The notes: generated by a model from the letters alone, not told the origin. A stretch of 64,000 nucleotides of DNA from RYN-230 sp963711705 (GCA_963711705.1 CAVQFM010000014.1:291372-355371); one strand, 5' to 3'; shown: positions 53,384 to 62,345, counted from the stretch's first letter. A program made the numbers and translations.

Positions 53384-54344
53384 CGGCAGCACCCCTGTCG
53401 TAGTCAAGAACGGCATGCATCAACCCGGGTATCCCCTGGTCCACGGCTTGGAACGCCTCGGCTGCATGGCCGAAGGCGAAGACGTGAGTGCACAGCTGTG
53501 CCAACGGTAGTTCGGCCAGCAGCTCAACCGCCTCCCGGCGGCGCCGAGACCGGGTCCAGGTCCCGGACAGCCGGGCCGGCACCGTGGAAACCTGAGTGCT
53601 ACGGATGGTCAGACGCCGCCGGTGGAAGGCGCCGCCGAGCGGCAGCACCACTGGCTTGACGCCGAACCACGACGCGATCAACAGGGTTCCCTCGTGGGCC
53701 AGCAAATTCAGCGCCATCGCTGGCGCATCCGGGTTACCGCTGGCGTCAATGACCAGCGGAACCTTCTCCTTCACCAGTTCCTCCGGTGCTGCGGCGGTGA
53801 CGCCGAGGCTGCTGGCCACGGCGCGGCGCCACGCCTGCGGCTCGGCAATCAGCGGCCGCCAGCCGGAGCGCTGCAACAGCAGGCCGGTCAGCAGCCCGAG
53901 CACCCCGGCGCCGAGCACGATGACCCGGTCGCGATATCCGGTCCCGGCATCGAGCGTCACCTGCAACGCCGTCTCGACCAGCGGGAACAAGGTTGCGGAC
54001 GCGGGATCGATGGCAGGCAGCGGAATCAGCTCACCAGCCCGCGCCGCGAATACGTCCTGGTGCGGATGGAACGCGAAAACGGCCTGGCCGGACTCCGCTA
54101 CTTCGCCGACGCACGCGTACCCGTAGGCGAAGGGATAGGAGAAGGCACCGCCAAGCGCGTCGATCGTGTCGTCCAGCGCCAGCTCGGCGGGGACCTCACC
54201 GCGGTACACCAGGCGTTCGGTGCCACCGCTGATGCCAGAGCACACGGTGCGGACGAGGACCTCACCGGCCGCAGGCCGCGGTGTGGGCACTTCCCTGATA
54301 TCCACACAGCGCGGCGCGGTATGAAACAGCGCGCGGGCGGGCAC
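53373..54344 (-). CDS. Zinc-type MDR dehydrogenase (BchC-like)
   Basis: This 323-aa protein has the N-terminal catalytic domain start ARALFHTAPRCVDIREVPTP, the CSGISGGTERLVYRGEVPAE segment typical of BchC-like enzymes, the YGYACVGEV strand and the Rossmann motif RVIVLGAGVLGLLTGLLLQR. Few zinc ligands are visible (one Cys in VCSGIS), so structural zinc is probably absent. It should oxidise or reduce an alcohol/carbonyl with NAD(P). It is co-directional and overlapping with the PTPS-like gene, indicating action on the same intermediate. Confidence 0.86.
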   Translation of the reverse strand: MPARALFHTAPRCVDIREVPTPRPAAGEVLVRTVCSGISGGTERLVYRGEVPAELALDDTIDALGGAFSYPFAYGYACVGEVAESGQAVFAFHPHQDVFAARAGELIPLPAIDPASATLFPLVETALQVTLDAGTGYRDRVIVLGAGVLGLLTGLLLQRSGWRPLIAEPQAWRRAVASSLGVTAAAPEELVKEKVPLVIDASGNPDAPAMALNLLAHEGTLLIASWFGVKPVVLPLGGAFHRRRLTIRSTQVSTVPARLSGTWTRSRRRREAVELLAELPLAQLCTHVFAFGHAAEAFQAVDQGIPGLMHAVLDYDRGAAGDL

Positions 54345-54375
54345 TCAGCCAACTTACCTGCGAGAGGACGCTTGC

Positions 54376-55098
54376 TCAGCCCACGGTCACTGATCGCCGC
54401 TCCCGCGGCGGCCGTACACCGAAGGTTCCAGGGCCGCGGGACCCGGCAGCGAGGAATGCGGTTCCGAAGAACAACTCGGTCCAGGAGAGATCGGCCAGTT
54501 CTTCCTGCATGGCTGCGCGAATCGCCTCCCACGGACGGCGCATGATCCACTCATCTATGGAGGCGAAACGCCGCACAATTGCGGTTCCGGGCTGCACCAG
54601 CCACCCAGGCGTGTTGTCGGGAACCTTGAGATCCAGCACGACCCAGCGTCCGCCTCCGGAGAGGGCCGCGGCGCCGTGGGCGATGACCTCTGCGCACTCG
54701 GGCACCTGCGACAGGGCGTACGTGGACAGGATCGCGTTGACCTCGGCTGGGAAGTCGAAGTCGGCCGCGTCGGCTTGCACGAGGCTGATATTGCTCCAGC
54801 CGTTCGTCTCTATCCGAGCCTGGGCATGGGCGAGCATCGCGTCGGTCAGATCGACGCCGACGATCCGGCCGCCGGGACCGATCACCTCCTCAAGCAGCGG
54901 GAAGTTCAGACCTGTGCCGCATGCGATGTCGACCACGGTGTCACCCGCGCGAAGGCCGAGCGCTTGTACGGCCCGGCGCCGTTGTGCCCGCTGGGGGTAG
55001 CCGGGCGCGGGGTAGAGCCGGGAGGTGATGTCGTAGTGCTTCGCCTTCTTGCGGTATGTCTCGATCAGGTGCTCTCGCGTACGGTCGATCTGGCTCAC
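54376..55098 (-). CDS. SAM-dependent methyltransferase (UbiE-like)
   Basis: This 240-aa protein begins SQIDRTREHLIETYRKKAKH followed by YDITSRLYPAPGYPQ, a UbiE/phospholipid-methyltransferase style opening. Motif I is VVDIACGTGLNFPLL and motif II is IVGVDLTDAMLAHAQAR, with LVQADAADFDFP and a post motif RWVVLDLKVPD. GTG 55098 follows GAGGAG with 6-nt spacing and is preferred over the longer frame from 55185. It lies 31 bp before the dehydrogenase gene on the same strand. Confidence 0.87.
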   Translation of the reverse strand: MSQIDRTREHLIETYRKKAKHYDITSRLYPAPGYPQRAQRRRAVQALGLRAGDTVVDIACGTGLNFPLLEEVIGPGGRIVGVDLTDAMLAHAQARIETNGWSNISLVQADAADFDFPAEVNAILSTYALSQVPECAEVIAHGAAALSGGGRWVVLDLKVPDNTPGWLVQPGTAIVRRFASIDEWIMRRPWEAIRAAMQEELADLSWTELFFGTAFLAAGSRGPGTFGVRPPRERRSVTVG

Positions 55099-55150
55099 GG
55101 TGTGCTCCTCGATCTCGGTAGCGTCGCGGTAGAACCGCGCGCCACCCCAC

Positions 55151-55618
55151 CTAGGATTCCGCGCCTCCCCGCGTACCGGACTCAACCGCAGCCTTGATCG
55201 CCACCATCTCGCGATCGCTTACCCGCTGAATTCTGCCTTGGAGAGTGCGGCCGGGGACCGCGCGCATGACGCCCGCGAGGTCGACCTCAATCCACATCTT
55301 GGCGTCGGTCTGCCTATCGTCTACCGGCTCGAGTTCCATTCCCCAGCGCGCGGGGGAGGTACCCATTGGCCCGGCGAACGCCACATAGCGGGGCGCCTCG
55401 ACAGCGGTCACCTTCTGGCTCCGGCTGTGAGCCAGCCCGAGTGGCCCCTTCGCCCGCTGCTCCACCCACGAGCCGGGCTGAAGCGGAGCTCCTCCGCGAA
55501 CCCGGCATTCGAGAACCGTTGGCGCCCACTCCGGCCAGCGTCCGACGTCACAGATGTACGCCCATACCTCACCGACGCTGCTGGCGATCTGTATGCGGCT
55601 CTCGGTTCTGAATGTCAT
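55151..55618 (-). CDS. SRPBCC-superfamily (polyketide cyclase/dehydrase-like) protein
   Basis: At 155 aa it has the START-like fold signature: FRTESRIQIASSVGEVWAYI, WPEWAPTVLECRV, GSWVEQRAKGP and the long C-terminal helix GRTLQGRIQRVSDREMVAIK. These small proteins bind hydrophobic ligands or act as cyclases. ATG 55618 starts exactly at the fold, and an in-frame upstream extension to 55762 looks non-coding. It is followed by the methyltransferase on the same strand, ~50 bp apart. Confidence 0.8.
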   Translation of the reverse strand: MTFRTESRIQIASSVGEVWAYICDVGRWPEWAPTVLECRVRGGAPLQPGSWVEQRAKGPLGLAHSRSQKVTAVEAPRYVAFAGPMGTSPARWGMELEPVDDRQTDAKMWIEVDLAGVMRAVPGRTLQGRIQRVSDREMVAIKAAVESGTRGGAES

Positions 55619-55777
55619 CGGGCGCGACGCTACATCCTGACTGAGACGCCTGCAAGTTCGCTCCGAGGGCGGAGGATCAGGCAAATCTCGCCGCCCAAGC
55701 CCTGCGGGTAGGGAATCAACGTAAGCCACACCCGCGAGGCCAGGTTTGGTGTCCCCGGCCACTATCTGACCGTAGAT

Positions 55778-57151
55778 CTAATAGGTTCCCTGGACGCCGT
55801 GATCCAGGCGGTTTAGCGCCCGCTGCAGCCAGCGGACGTCACCATCGCGCAGTTCTGCAACGTCGTCTGGCATGAGCGTAGGGATGAGCTGCCAGTAGCT
55901 CCAGGCCTGGTAGAGCGCACCGGCGACCAGGGCAAGCCGGCCGGCTGCAGTCAGGTCGTCCGATGACATGTATCTGGACCAGAGCCCAAGGTAGCGCTGG
56001 AGCAGGCGGCGGCGCAGGGCGAGATCGTCGGTGCGCATGATGTATGTGACGAGGTCAAGGAACGGATGCGCCACGGCAGCGTCAGTCCAGTCGAAGATCC
56101 GCGTTCCATCCTGGCCTGCCACGACATTCCACGGATGAAAGTCGCCGTGGGTGAGCGTGGGGCCCGGTCCGATCCGGTCGAGACTGGCACACGCAGCCAC
56201 CATCGCTGGCACGGACGCCAGCCAGGCCTCGCGCTCTTCCTGGGCGAAGCGGCTCATCAGGTCTGCATCCTGGGCAGTGCCGTTCACCCAGTCGGCCAGC
56301 TGGCGTAGTGGCCGCAACTCGGCACCTGCGGCGAGCAGGTCACCGGTGCGGCCGAGCCACTTCTGCTGGAGGCCCGCCAGGGCGTCAAGCCCGAGCTGCC
56401 ACATCGATTCCGGCTGGTCACCGAGTAGCGGTGCATCAAGGTCACGCATCAGCAGCCAGCCACGGTCTGGCTCGACCGCCAGGACGTCAGGAAGGTATCC
56501 CGGTGAGCGGTCGGCCAGGGCCTGGGTCATCCGGGCCTCATGCCTGAACCGGTCACCACTGCATTTCAGGAAGGCACGACCGGTACGGGACACGGCGGAC
56601 AGCACCACCGAGATGCCCCACAAGTGATGAATTCGCGGGACCTCTGGGTCCGGGTATCCCGCCGCGATCATCTGTCCTTGCATCCACCGGGACGCCTCAG
56701 CCAGCCAGCCCGGGCGAGACCATTGCGGCCGCAGATCCGACCAGCCTGCGATGCGCTCGCGAGTCCAGGACCGCATCGAGGCACGAGCCCAGGCTGGATC
56801 CACGGTCTCAGCATCAGACTCGTTGAGCAGCGCCCAGCAGAACCCGCGGGGCTCCGTGTTCAGCGGGCCGATCTCCACGATCAGGGCGGTAGCGTCGAAC
56901 CGAGAGTTCCACGCTGCGGCATTGGCACGGAGCAGCGTGACCGGCTCGCCGATCAGCCGGCTCACACCCCCGACCACCTCGTCCATGTCCGGCTCAACGC
57001 TCACAGCAACGGTAGGCAGAGCGCAGACCGCCGCACGGCCGCTGGCAGAAGGCAGCTGGCACAACGTCGCCCGATCACCCTGGCGCGGCGCCAGGACCAC
57101 CACCAGGCAACCCGCGTCCGCTGCCTGTTCAGCCATCCGCACATCCTGCAT
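55778..57151 (-). CDS. APH-fold phosphotransferase with N-terminal NUDIX-like region
   Basis: The protein is ~457 aa. The first ~170 residues (VVVLAPRQGDRATLCQLPSA, LIVEIGPLNTEPRGFCWAL) are an unassigned alpha/beta region. From about residue 185 the kinase part starts, with GRAFLKCSGDRFRHEARMTQ, GWLLMRDLDAPLLGDQPE, the catalytic loop LTHGDFHPWNVV and metal-binding RIFDWTDAAVAHPFLDL. Such enzymes phosphorylate sugars, choline-like or antibiotic hydroxyl groups. The start is ATG 57151 (GGCGGG upstream) or ATG 57139. It borders the mobile island and may not belong to the cluster. Confidence 0.82.
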   Translation of the reverse strand: MQDVRMAEQAADAGCLVVVLAPRQGDRATLCQLPSASGRAAVCALPTVAVSVEPDMDEVVGGVSRLIGEPVTLLRANAAAWNSRFDATALIVEIGPLNTEPRGFCWALLNESDAETVDPAWARASMRSWTRERIAGWSDLRPQWSRPGWLAEASRWMQGQMIAAGYPDPEVPRIHHLWGISVVLSAVSRTGRAFLKCSGDRFRHEARMTQALADRSPGYLPDVLAVEPDRGWLLMRDLDAPLLGDQPESMWQLGLDALAGLQQKWLGRTGDLLAAGAELRPLRQLADWVNGTAQDADLMSRFAQEEREAWLASVPAMVAACASLDRIGPGPTLTHGDFHPWNVVAGQDGTRIFDWTDAAVAHPFLDLVTYIMRTDDLALRRRLLQRYLGLWSRYMSSDDLTAAGRLALVAGALYQAWSYWQLIPTLMPDDVAELRDGDVRWLQRALNRLDHGVQGTY

Positions 57152-57342
57152 GGACCCGCCGTTCCGCGCCACTGCCCGGAGCGATCACGGTACGTAGTGA
57201 GCTGATCCGGATCTCCAGCCACTTCACCGCTGCCGGGTCCTGTCCGTCCCAGAGCCCATCGGGCAAGCGACAGGCAGGTGGCCCGTACCAGTGGAGACAA
57301 TCACGAGCTTGTTCAGAGGGCTGCGAGTCCCGGCAGAAACAC

Positions 57343-57650
57343 ATGCCAGCGCGGACTGGCCGAGGGCGACGGTTGTTAGACGCTGCCGCTCAGATCGCTC
57401 AGATCGCTCAGATCGACGGCAGCGACGGTCAAAACGATCTCGCGCCATGATCACCGCGATGATGATCATGGCTGTGACCTGCAGCTACAGGTGGAGCTGA
57501 GGGGATTTGAACCCCTAAACAAATGCCAGCGTGGACTGGCTGGGAGCGACGGCTGTTGGACGCTGCCGTCCCCTGCCGACACCCCTGCCGTCCAGATCGA
57601 TAGTCGAGTGATGGTCAAACGGCCCCGCGCCATGATCACCGCGATAATGA
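57343..57650. repeat. Two imperfect ~125-bp direct copies
   Basis: Copy 1 (57343-57465) and copy 2 (57523-57650) share ATGCCAGCG, GGACTGGC, GCGACGG, TGTT, GACGCTGCCG in order and the identical CGCGCCATGATCACCGCGAT near their ends. The middle parts differ by indels, including the CTCAGATCG triplet present only in copy 1. The second copy directly follows the tRNA fragment. Confidence 0.75.
57490..57517 (-). tRNA. tRNA 3'-end fragment (T-arm and acceptor strand)
   Basis: Read on the minus strand this is AGGGGTTCAAATCCCCT followed by CAGCTCCACC, a perfect T-arm with TTCAAAT loop and a 3' acceptor strand. The bases where the anticodon arm and 5' half should lie (57518-57570) do not fold as a tRNA. 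It is therefore only the 3' end, the part commonly carried by integrating elements at their attachment sites. Confidence 0.75.
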
Positions 57651-57708
57651 GGTCACGTCCAGCGGTGTGGTGTGTGAAGACGGCACCGCGTGATTCTCAG
57701 CTTGGACT

Positions 57709-57931
57709 TTAGGCGGTAATGGCGGTCAGTGTGACCTCCTCGCTGGTGTTTGCTGGGGTGGGGTTCATCCGGCTCTTCGCGAGGATGTCGAGGCCGATGT
57801 AGCGGCGCATTTCGGTCCACTCGTCGTGCTGTTCGGCCAGGACGGCGCCGACGAGGCGGATCAGGGCGTCGCGGGCGGGGAAGATGCCGACGACGTCGGT
57901 GCGGCGGCGGATCTCGCGGTTGAGCCGTTCC
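57709..57931 (-). pseudogene. IS256-family transposase, C-terminal fragment
   Basis: The frame starts at the junction with ERLNREIRRRTDVVGIFP, continues IRLVGAVLAEQHDEWTEMRR and ends TSEEVTLTAITA at a TAA (57709-57711). This is the conserved C-terminus of mutator-type (IS256) DDE transposases. The preceding part of the same gene lies 4.5 kb away at 62444-62694; joining CCGCT of that piece to GGAACGG here restores NNPLERLN exactly in frame. Confidence 0.88.
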
Positions 57932-57976
57932 TTTATCCGGCCCTCGTGGCTGGAGCAAGTCGAGGAAGGTGGGCTG

Positions 57977-58395
57977 TCAGCGGTTCAGCCGGTTGAGATG
58001 GTCGGTGAGAGCATCGGCGACGCGGTCGTGACGTGCGGCCTCGCTGTCCCAGCCGCGCGTTTCGGCGTCGGCTTGCAGGTGCCGGACGTCGGCGAGCTGG
58101 TCGCCGATGGCGTCGCGGAACTCGGGGCCGGTGACGAAGTTGTCGCAGGTCTCGCAGATGTTCGCGTAGGGGCACGGCCCGGCGGCCTCGTGCCGGGAGC
58201 AGTAGCCGTGGGCGACGCGGGTTTTGAGCATCTCGCTGTTCAGCCAGCTGACCTTGTCCGGGATGATCGGCTTGCCGGCCGGGGTGAGGGTGAACTGGCG
58301 GCGCATCTTGCCCATGGCCTCGTCATAGGCCGTGCGCAGGGCCGGTGAGGCCAGGGTGGCGTAGCGGATCGTCATCTGCGGGGTGACGTGTTTTA
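57977..58395 (-). pseudogene. Tyrosine recombinase, C-terminal half (split gene)
   Basis: Reading from the junction, KHVTPQMTIRYATLASPALR contains the catalytic Tyr, followed by AYDEAMGKMRRQFTLTP and a Cys-rich tail GYCSRHEAAGPCPYANICET with CDNF, probably a zinc ribbon. It ends at 57977. The N-terminal half up to the catalytic His (LRELMGH) is at 61371-62345. Together they would give ~465 aa; as it stands the gene is inactive. Confidence 0.85.
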
Positions 58396-58408
58396 TATGC
58401 GGGTGATC
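58396..58408 (+). repeat. Left terminal inverted repeat of the Tn554-like element
   Basis: TATGCGGGTGATC, exactly inverted at 61358-61370. It abuts the split recombinase reading KHVTPQM. Confidence 0.8.
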
Positions 58409-58477
58409 CAGAGGCAGTGACATGATCGCGTGCCGTGGTCTGTCACCGGCTGGAAGGGGAGCCACCCATTGGAGTTC

Positions 58478-59521
58478 ATGCCATGCCTGGTCCGCTCGGC
58501 GGCAGACGGTGAGATCGGGAAGATCACGCTCGGGCATCCGCTGCTGGACGACTACCTGGTGTTCGTGGCGGCGCGTGCACGGACCAACACCTGGCTTGCC
58601 GTGGCCTACGACTTGAAGGTGTTCTTCGAGGTCGTTGGCAAGGAGCCGGCCGTAGTGAGTGCTGCGGATGTATTCGCTTTCTTGTCCGCGCAGCGCGCCC
58701 CTCGCCGCGGGGAGCGGGTCGTGCGGCTGGAGGACGGCGAGGCGGGCCTGGCGGCACGGACGATCGCCCGGCGGTTGTCGAGCGTGCGGGGCCTGTATGC
58801 GTATCTGTGCGCCCGGGAGGACACGGGCGTGCGCCGCAACCCGGTGCCGGCCAGCCTGGCTGCCCGCCGGCCGGGCGCACGGCGTGGCGGGGGCGGGATG
58901 CCACTGATCCGCACGCCCCGCACCCTGCCGCGGGTGCTCGCGTCTGCCGAGGTCGACGCGCTGCGGGCGGCGTTGCGGACCCACCGCGACCGGGCCATGG
59001 TGGATGCGATGGTGCTGGGCGGGCTGCGCCGCTGCGAAGTGCTCGGATTGCGGCTGGAGGACCTCAGCACCGGCGAGCGGCGGCTGTTCGTGGCCGAGGG
59101 CAAGGGCGGCCGTCAGCGTGTAGTGCCGGTCTCGGCGCGGTTCTTCGCCGCCGTGGGCGCCTACCTGGAATCCGAACGGCCCGCAGTGGCCGCGACCAGG
59201 CAGGTGTTCGTGGTGCTGAAAGGTGCCCGCCGCGGCGAGCCGCTGTCGGCGGCCGGGCTGGATGAGATCCTTGACGGGGCACGGAGCCGCGCCGGGCTGG
59301 CCCACGCGACCTGCCACCAGCTGCGCCATACCTGTTTCACCCGGCTGCGGGAAGCGGGCATGGCGCTGGAGGCCATCCAGGCCCAGGCCGGTCACGCCTC
59401 GATCGAGTCGACTCGCCTCTACCTGCACCTGGCGAACGGCTGGCTGGAGGAGGAGTACCTGCGGGCGGCGGAGGCAATCGAGGCGCAGGCCGTCCTGCCC
59501 GCCGGGGAGGCCGGCCGGTGA
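58478..59521 (+). CDS. tnpA: Tyrosine recombinase, TnpA-like
   Basis: At 347 aa, a SAM-like N-terminal core-binding domain (HPLLDDYLVFVAARARTNTW, TIARRLSSVRGLYAYL) precedes the catalytic domain. The first Arg is in MVLGGLRRCEVLGLRLED, HxxR is in CHQLRHTCFTRL, the second His in IQAQAGHASIESTRLYLHLA and the nucleophile is the Tyr of that motif. All catalytic residues are present. ATG 58478 has GGAG upstream, and a GTG 58430 in frame is less likely. The stop overlaps the GTG of the next recombinase (GTGA), so the pair is co-translated. Confidence 0.85.
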   Translation: MPCLVRSAADGEIGKITLGHPLLDDYLVFVAARARTNTWLAVAYDLKVFFEVVGKEPAVVSAADVFAFLSAQRAPRRGERVVRLEDGEAGLAARTIARRLSSVRGLYAYLCAREDTGVRRNPVPASLAARRPGARRGGGGMPLIRTPRTLPRVLASAEVDALRAALRTHRDRAMVDAMVLGGLRRCEVLGLRLEDLSTGERRLFVAEGKGGRQRVVPVSARFFAAVGAYLESERPAVAATRQVFVVLKGARRGEPLSAAGLDEILDGARSRAGLAHATCHQLRHTCFTRLREAGMALEAIQAQAGHASIESTRLYLHLANGWLEEEYLRAAEAIEAQAVLPAGEAGR

Positions 59522-61340
59522 GCGGATCACCAGCCCGGCGCCCGGCCGTCGAGGACCTGGTCGACGCCTACCGCAACGACCTGCAGGCTGCCGGCATGTT
59601 CGCTGGTCATCCGGTTACCTCGGTGGCCCGCATGTTCTTCACCCGGGTTGGGCCCGAGGGATGGGCCTACCTGCCGCTGGCAGCCCAGTGCGCCCTGCCG
59701 CTCAAGGACCGGCGGGTGGTCGGCTGGCTGATCGTGACGGGGCGGCTGCGTCCCAGCCCCGACTACCTGGTGGCCTGCCGCCCCTACCTCGGTGAGTTCG
59801 CCGCCCGTCATCACCGTGCGTTCTATGAGCGCTTCGCCGCCACCTCCGCCGAACTCGGCTTCGGCCCGATCGTGACCCGCCTGCAATGGTCGGCCCTGGC
59901 CAAGGTGACCGCAGTCGCCGGACTGGGACCCGGGCAGGTGACCCAGGCCGTCATCGACGAAGGCAGGCAGGCGCTGACCGCCGCCATCGGCCGTCACCAC
60001 CCCGGCAGTCACGGCCCCAAGGCGCTCAGCGCGGCATTGTTCGGATTGCAGACCACCTTGTTCCACCTCGGTGTGCTCGGCGCCGCTCCCCGCAAGACCA
60101 GCCCTGACCGCTCGGCTGAACGGGCCGCGCAATGGGCATCGGCGCCGCCGCAGCTGGCGTCCACCCTGACCGGCTACATCGCCCAGGTGCGCCTGTCGCT
60201 GCGAGCCTCGACCATGGTGCGCGTCGAGGGCGTGCTCCGCGAGTTCGCCTGCTGGCTGGCCGGCAACGCCCCAGAGGTCGGCTGCGTCGCTGACCTTCGC
60301 CGCCGCCACATCGAGGCCTACAAACTGCACCTGGCCGGCCATCGGCCCGCGGCGGGAACCTGTCCAAGATCAGCCTCGCCGAGCACCTCGGCGCGCTGCG
60401 CACCTGCTTCGAGCGGCTCACCGAGTGGGACGGCGACGACGTCCCCGCCGCGGTGCTGGTGTTCTCCGGCGACCTTCCGCTCCGCGACGAGCCGCTGCCC
60501 CGCTTCCTGGATGACGGCGCGTTCACCAAGCTGCTGCAGGCCACCCGCGCCGACCCCGACCCGTTCGTCCGCCTGGCCGTGGAATTCCTGGCCCGCACTG
60601 GCCTGCGCAAAGGCGAGTTCCTCGACCTCACCGTCGACTCCGTCGTGCAGATCGGCGCCGCCTACTGGCTCCACGTGCCGCTCGGCAAGCTCCGCACCGA
60701 CCGCTATATCCCACTGCACCCCCAGCTCAAAGACCTCCTCGACGCCTGGCTCGCCGCACGGCCCGCCAGCCTGCGCACCCCCTACCTGTTCACCGAGCAC
60801 GGCCAGCGGATCGGGCAGGGCCGCGTCGACCGGGCCGTCGCCAAAGCCGCCCGCGCCGCCGGGATCGGCCACGTCAGCCCGCACAGGCTCAGGCACACGC
60901 TGGCCACCCAGGCCATCAACCGGGGCATGAGCCTCGAGGCCATAGCTGCCCTTCTGGGCCATCGATCGATGCGGATGACCATGGTGTATGCCCGCATCGC
61001 CAACCGCACCGTGGCCGAGGAATACTTCGCGGTGTCGGAGAAAGTCGAGGCCCTCTACGACGCCCCGAAGAACCTGCCCGCCGGCGCGGAGGGCACCGAG
61101 ATGCGCAAGCTCCGCGCCGAAATGCACCAGCGGATGCTCGGCAATGGCTACTGCGCCCGCCCCGTCGGCCTGGACTGCCACTTCGAGTCCATCTGCGAAT
61201 CCTGCACGTTCTTCCAGACCACCATCGAGTTCCGCCCCACCCTCGAAAAGCAGCGCGACGATGCCGCCGCCAAGGGCCAGGCCGGGCGCAAGAAAATCTT
61301 CGACGGGCTGCTGTCCCGCCTCAGCGAGGCAGCCTCCTAG
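59518..61340 (+). CDS. tnpB: Tyrosine recombinase, TnpB-like, one frameshift near 60355
   Basis: The protein is ~608 aa. The N-terminal ~300 residues contain a helical extension typical of TnpB and a core-binding domain (RLSLRASTMVRVEGVLREFA, LRRRHIEAYKLHLAGHRP). A base is missing near 60355 (GCGGGAACCTG), after which the next frame continues LSKISLAEHLGALRTCFERL and the catalytic domain: EFLARTGLRKGEFLDLT, HRLRHTLATQAINRGMSLEA, LLGHRSMRMTMVYARI. A Cys-rich tail (NGYCARPVGLDCHFESICES, CTFF) follows, similar to that of the split recombinase. GTG 59518 overlaps the tnpA-like stop. Confidence 0.83.
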
Positions 61341-61357
61341 CATGATCAACTTGACAA

Positions 61358-61370
61358 GATCACCCGCATA
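61358..61370 (-). repeat. Right terminal inverted repeat of the Tn554-like element
   Basis: GATCACCCGCATA, the exact inverse of 58396-58408. It abuts the split recombinase at LRELMGH. Confidence 0.8.
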
Positions 61371-62345
61371 ATGTCCCATCAGCTCCCGCAGCGCCAGCAG
61401 GTCAATGCCCGCCGCGGCGAGCTCGGTCCCGTAGGTATGCCGCAGCCGATGCGGGCGAACCCGGGCCGCCCCGGATGCCTCCCGGTGACGGCGGAACAGG
61501 CTCCGCAAGCCCGCCTCCGTGACCGCAGCGCCGGCAGTCGGGCCGCGCAGGACCACGAAGCACTCGGGGGTAGCCAGGCCAGGCGGACGTTCCAGCCGCA
61601 GGTAGGCGGACAGCTCGGCAAAGAACGCCGGGTCGACCGGAACGTGGCGCTCCTTGCCGCCCTTACCGATCACCCGCAGGCGACGGCGGCCCATGTCAGC
61701 ATCGGCGAGCTTCAGGCCGCGGACCTCCGTGGAGCGCAGCCCGCCCAGCAGCATCGCCAGCGCCATGGCCCGGTCCCGGTGCGTGCGCAGCGACGACACG
61801 AACGCATCCACCTCGCTGGCGGGCAGGGACTCTGGCAGCCGACGGGGCTGGCGCACCAGCCGGCCCCCGCCACGGGAACGACCCGGGCCCAGGTGACCAA
61901 GCAAGCCGCGTGCCGCCGGCCGTAGTCCCTGACCCCGCCGCGGCGACGGCACCGGATTGCCGGTGAGGGTCCCGGTCATCACCAGGTACTCGAAGAACGC
62001 ACGGACCGCCGCGACCCGGCGGTTCACCGTCGATGCCGCCGCGCTCCGCTGCCGCAGCGCCACGACCTTCCCACTTCCGGCCGGGCCGTCGCGGCGGGCA
62101 CCCTGCCAGTTGACCCAGGCGAAGACGTCCACCGGCGTCACCTCCGCCAGCCTGATGCCCTGCCCGGCAAGGAACCGGGCGAGGTTCACCACGTCGAACG
62201 CATAGGCCCGGGTCGTGGCCCGGCTGAACGCCCGCGCCTGAAGGTGCGCCAGGAACATGTTCGCCGCTGCGGCACCATCCCAGTCACCGGCGACCCGGTG
62301 CTCGCCGTTGACAAGGTGAACCTGAACCGTCATCGCCTGTCCCAT
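61371..62345 (-). pseudogene. Tyrosine recombinase, N-terminal half (split gene)
   Basis: Starting at ATG 62345 or 62333 (MTVQVHLVNGEHRVAG), the piece contains the core-binding domain (RAFSRATTRAYAFDVVNLAR, NRRVAAVRAFFEYLVMTGTL) and most of the catalytic domain: AMLLGGLRSTEVRGLKLAD, RPHRLRHTYGTELAAAGIDL and LRELMGH, where the Tn554-like element begins. The nucleophile Tyr lies beyond the insertion at 58340. The gap is exactly the TIR-bounded element. Confidence 0.87.

Larger units (their letters stand above)
57173..57708. other. Island border region without genes
   Basis: These ~535 bp hold no gene. They contain three CTCAGATCG direct repeats at 57389-57415, a tRNA 3'-end fragment at 57490-57517, and two imperfect copies of a ~125-bp segment (57343-57465 and 57523-57650). 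Both copies start ATGCCAGCG-GGACTGG and end with CGCGCCATGATCACCGCGAT. Confidence 0.7.
58396..61370. mobile_element. Tn554-like element with two tyrosine recombinases
   Basis: The 2,975-bp element has perfect 13-bp terminal inverted repeats: TATGCGGGTGATC at 58396-58408 and GATCACCCGCATA at 61358-61370. A CATGATC motif lies inside each end (58421 and 61341). It carries two overlapping plus-strand recombinases of 347 and ~608 aa, close in size and order to TnpA (361) and TnpB (630) of Tn554; no TnpC-like third gene is present. It sits inside a third recombinase gene between its catalytic His and Tyr. Confidence 0.75.

Noticed and set aside
57389..57415. Triple CTCAGATCG as a possible iteron or CRISPR-like array
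   Set aside because: Only three 9-bp copies, no replication gene nearby and no spacers; noted only as a local repeat.
57490..57570. Complete tRNA gene on the minus strand
   Set aside because: Only the T-arm and 3' acceptor strand fold; no anticodon arm, D-arm or 5' acceptor partner is present in the following 60 bases.
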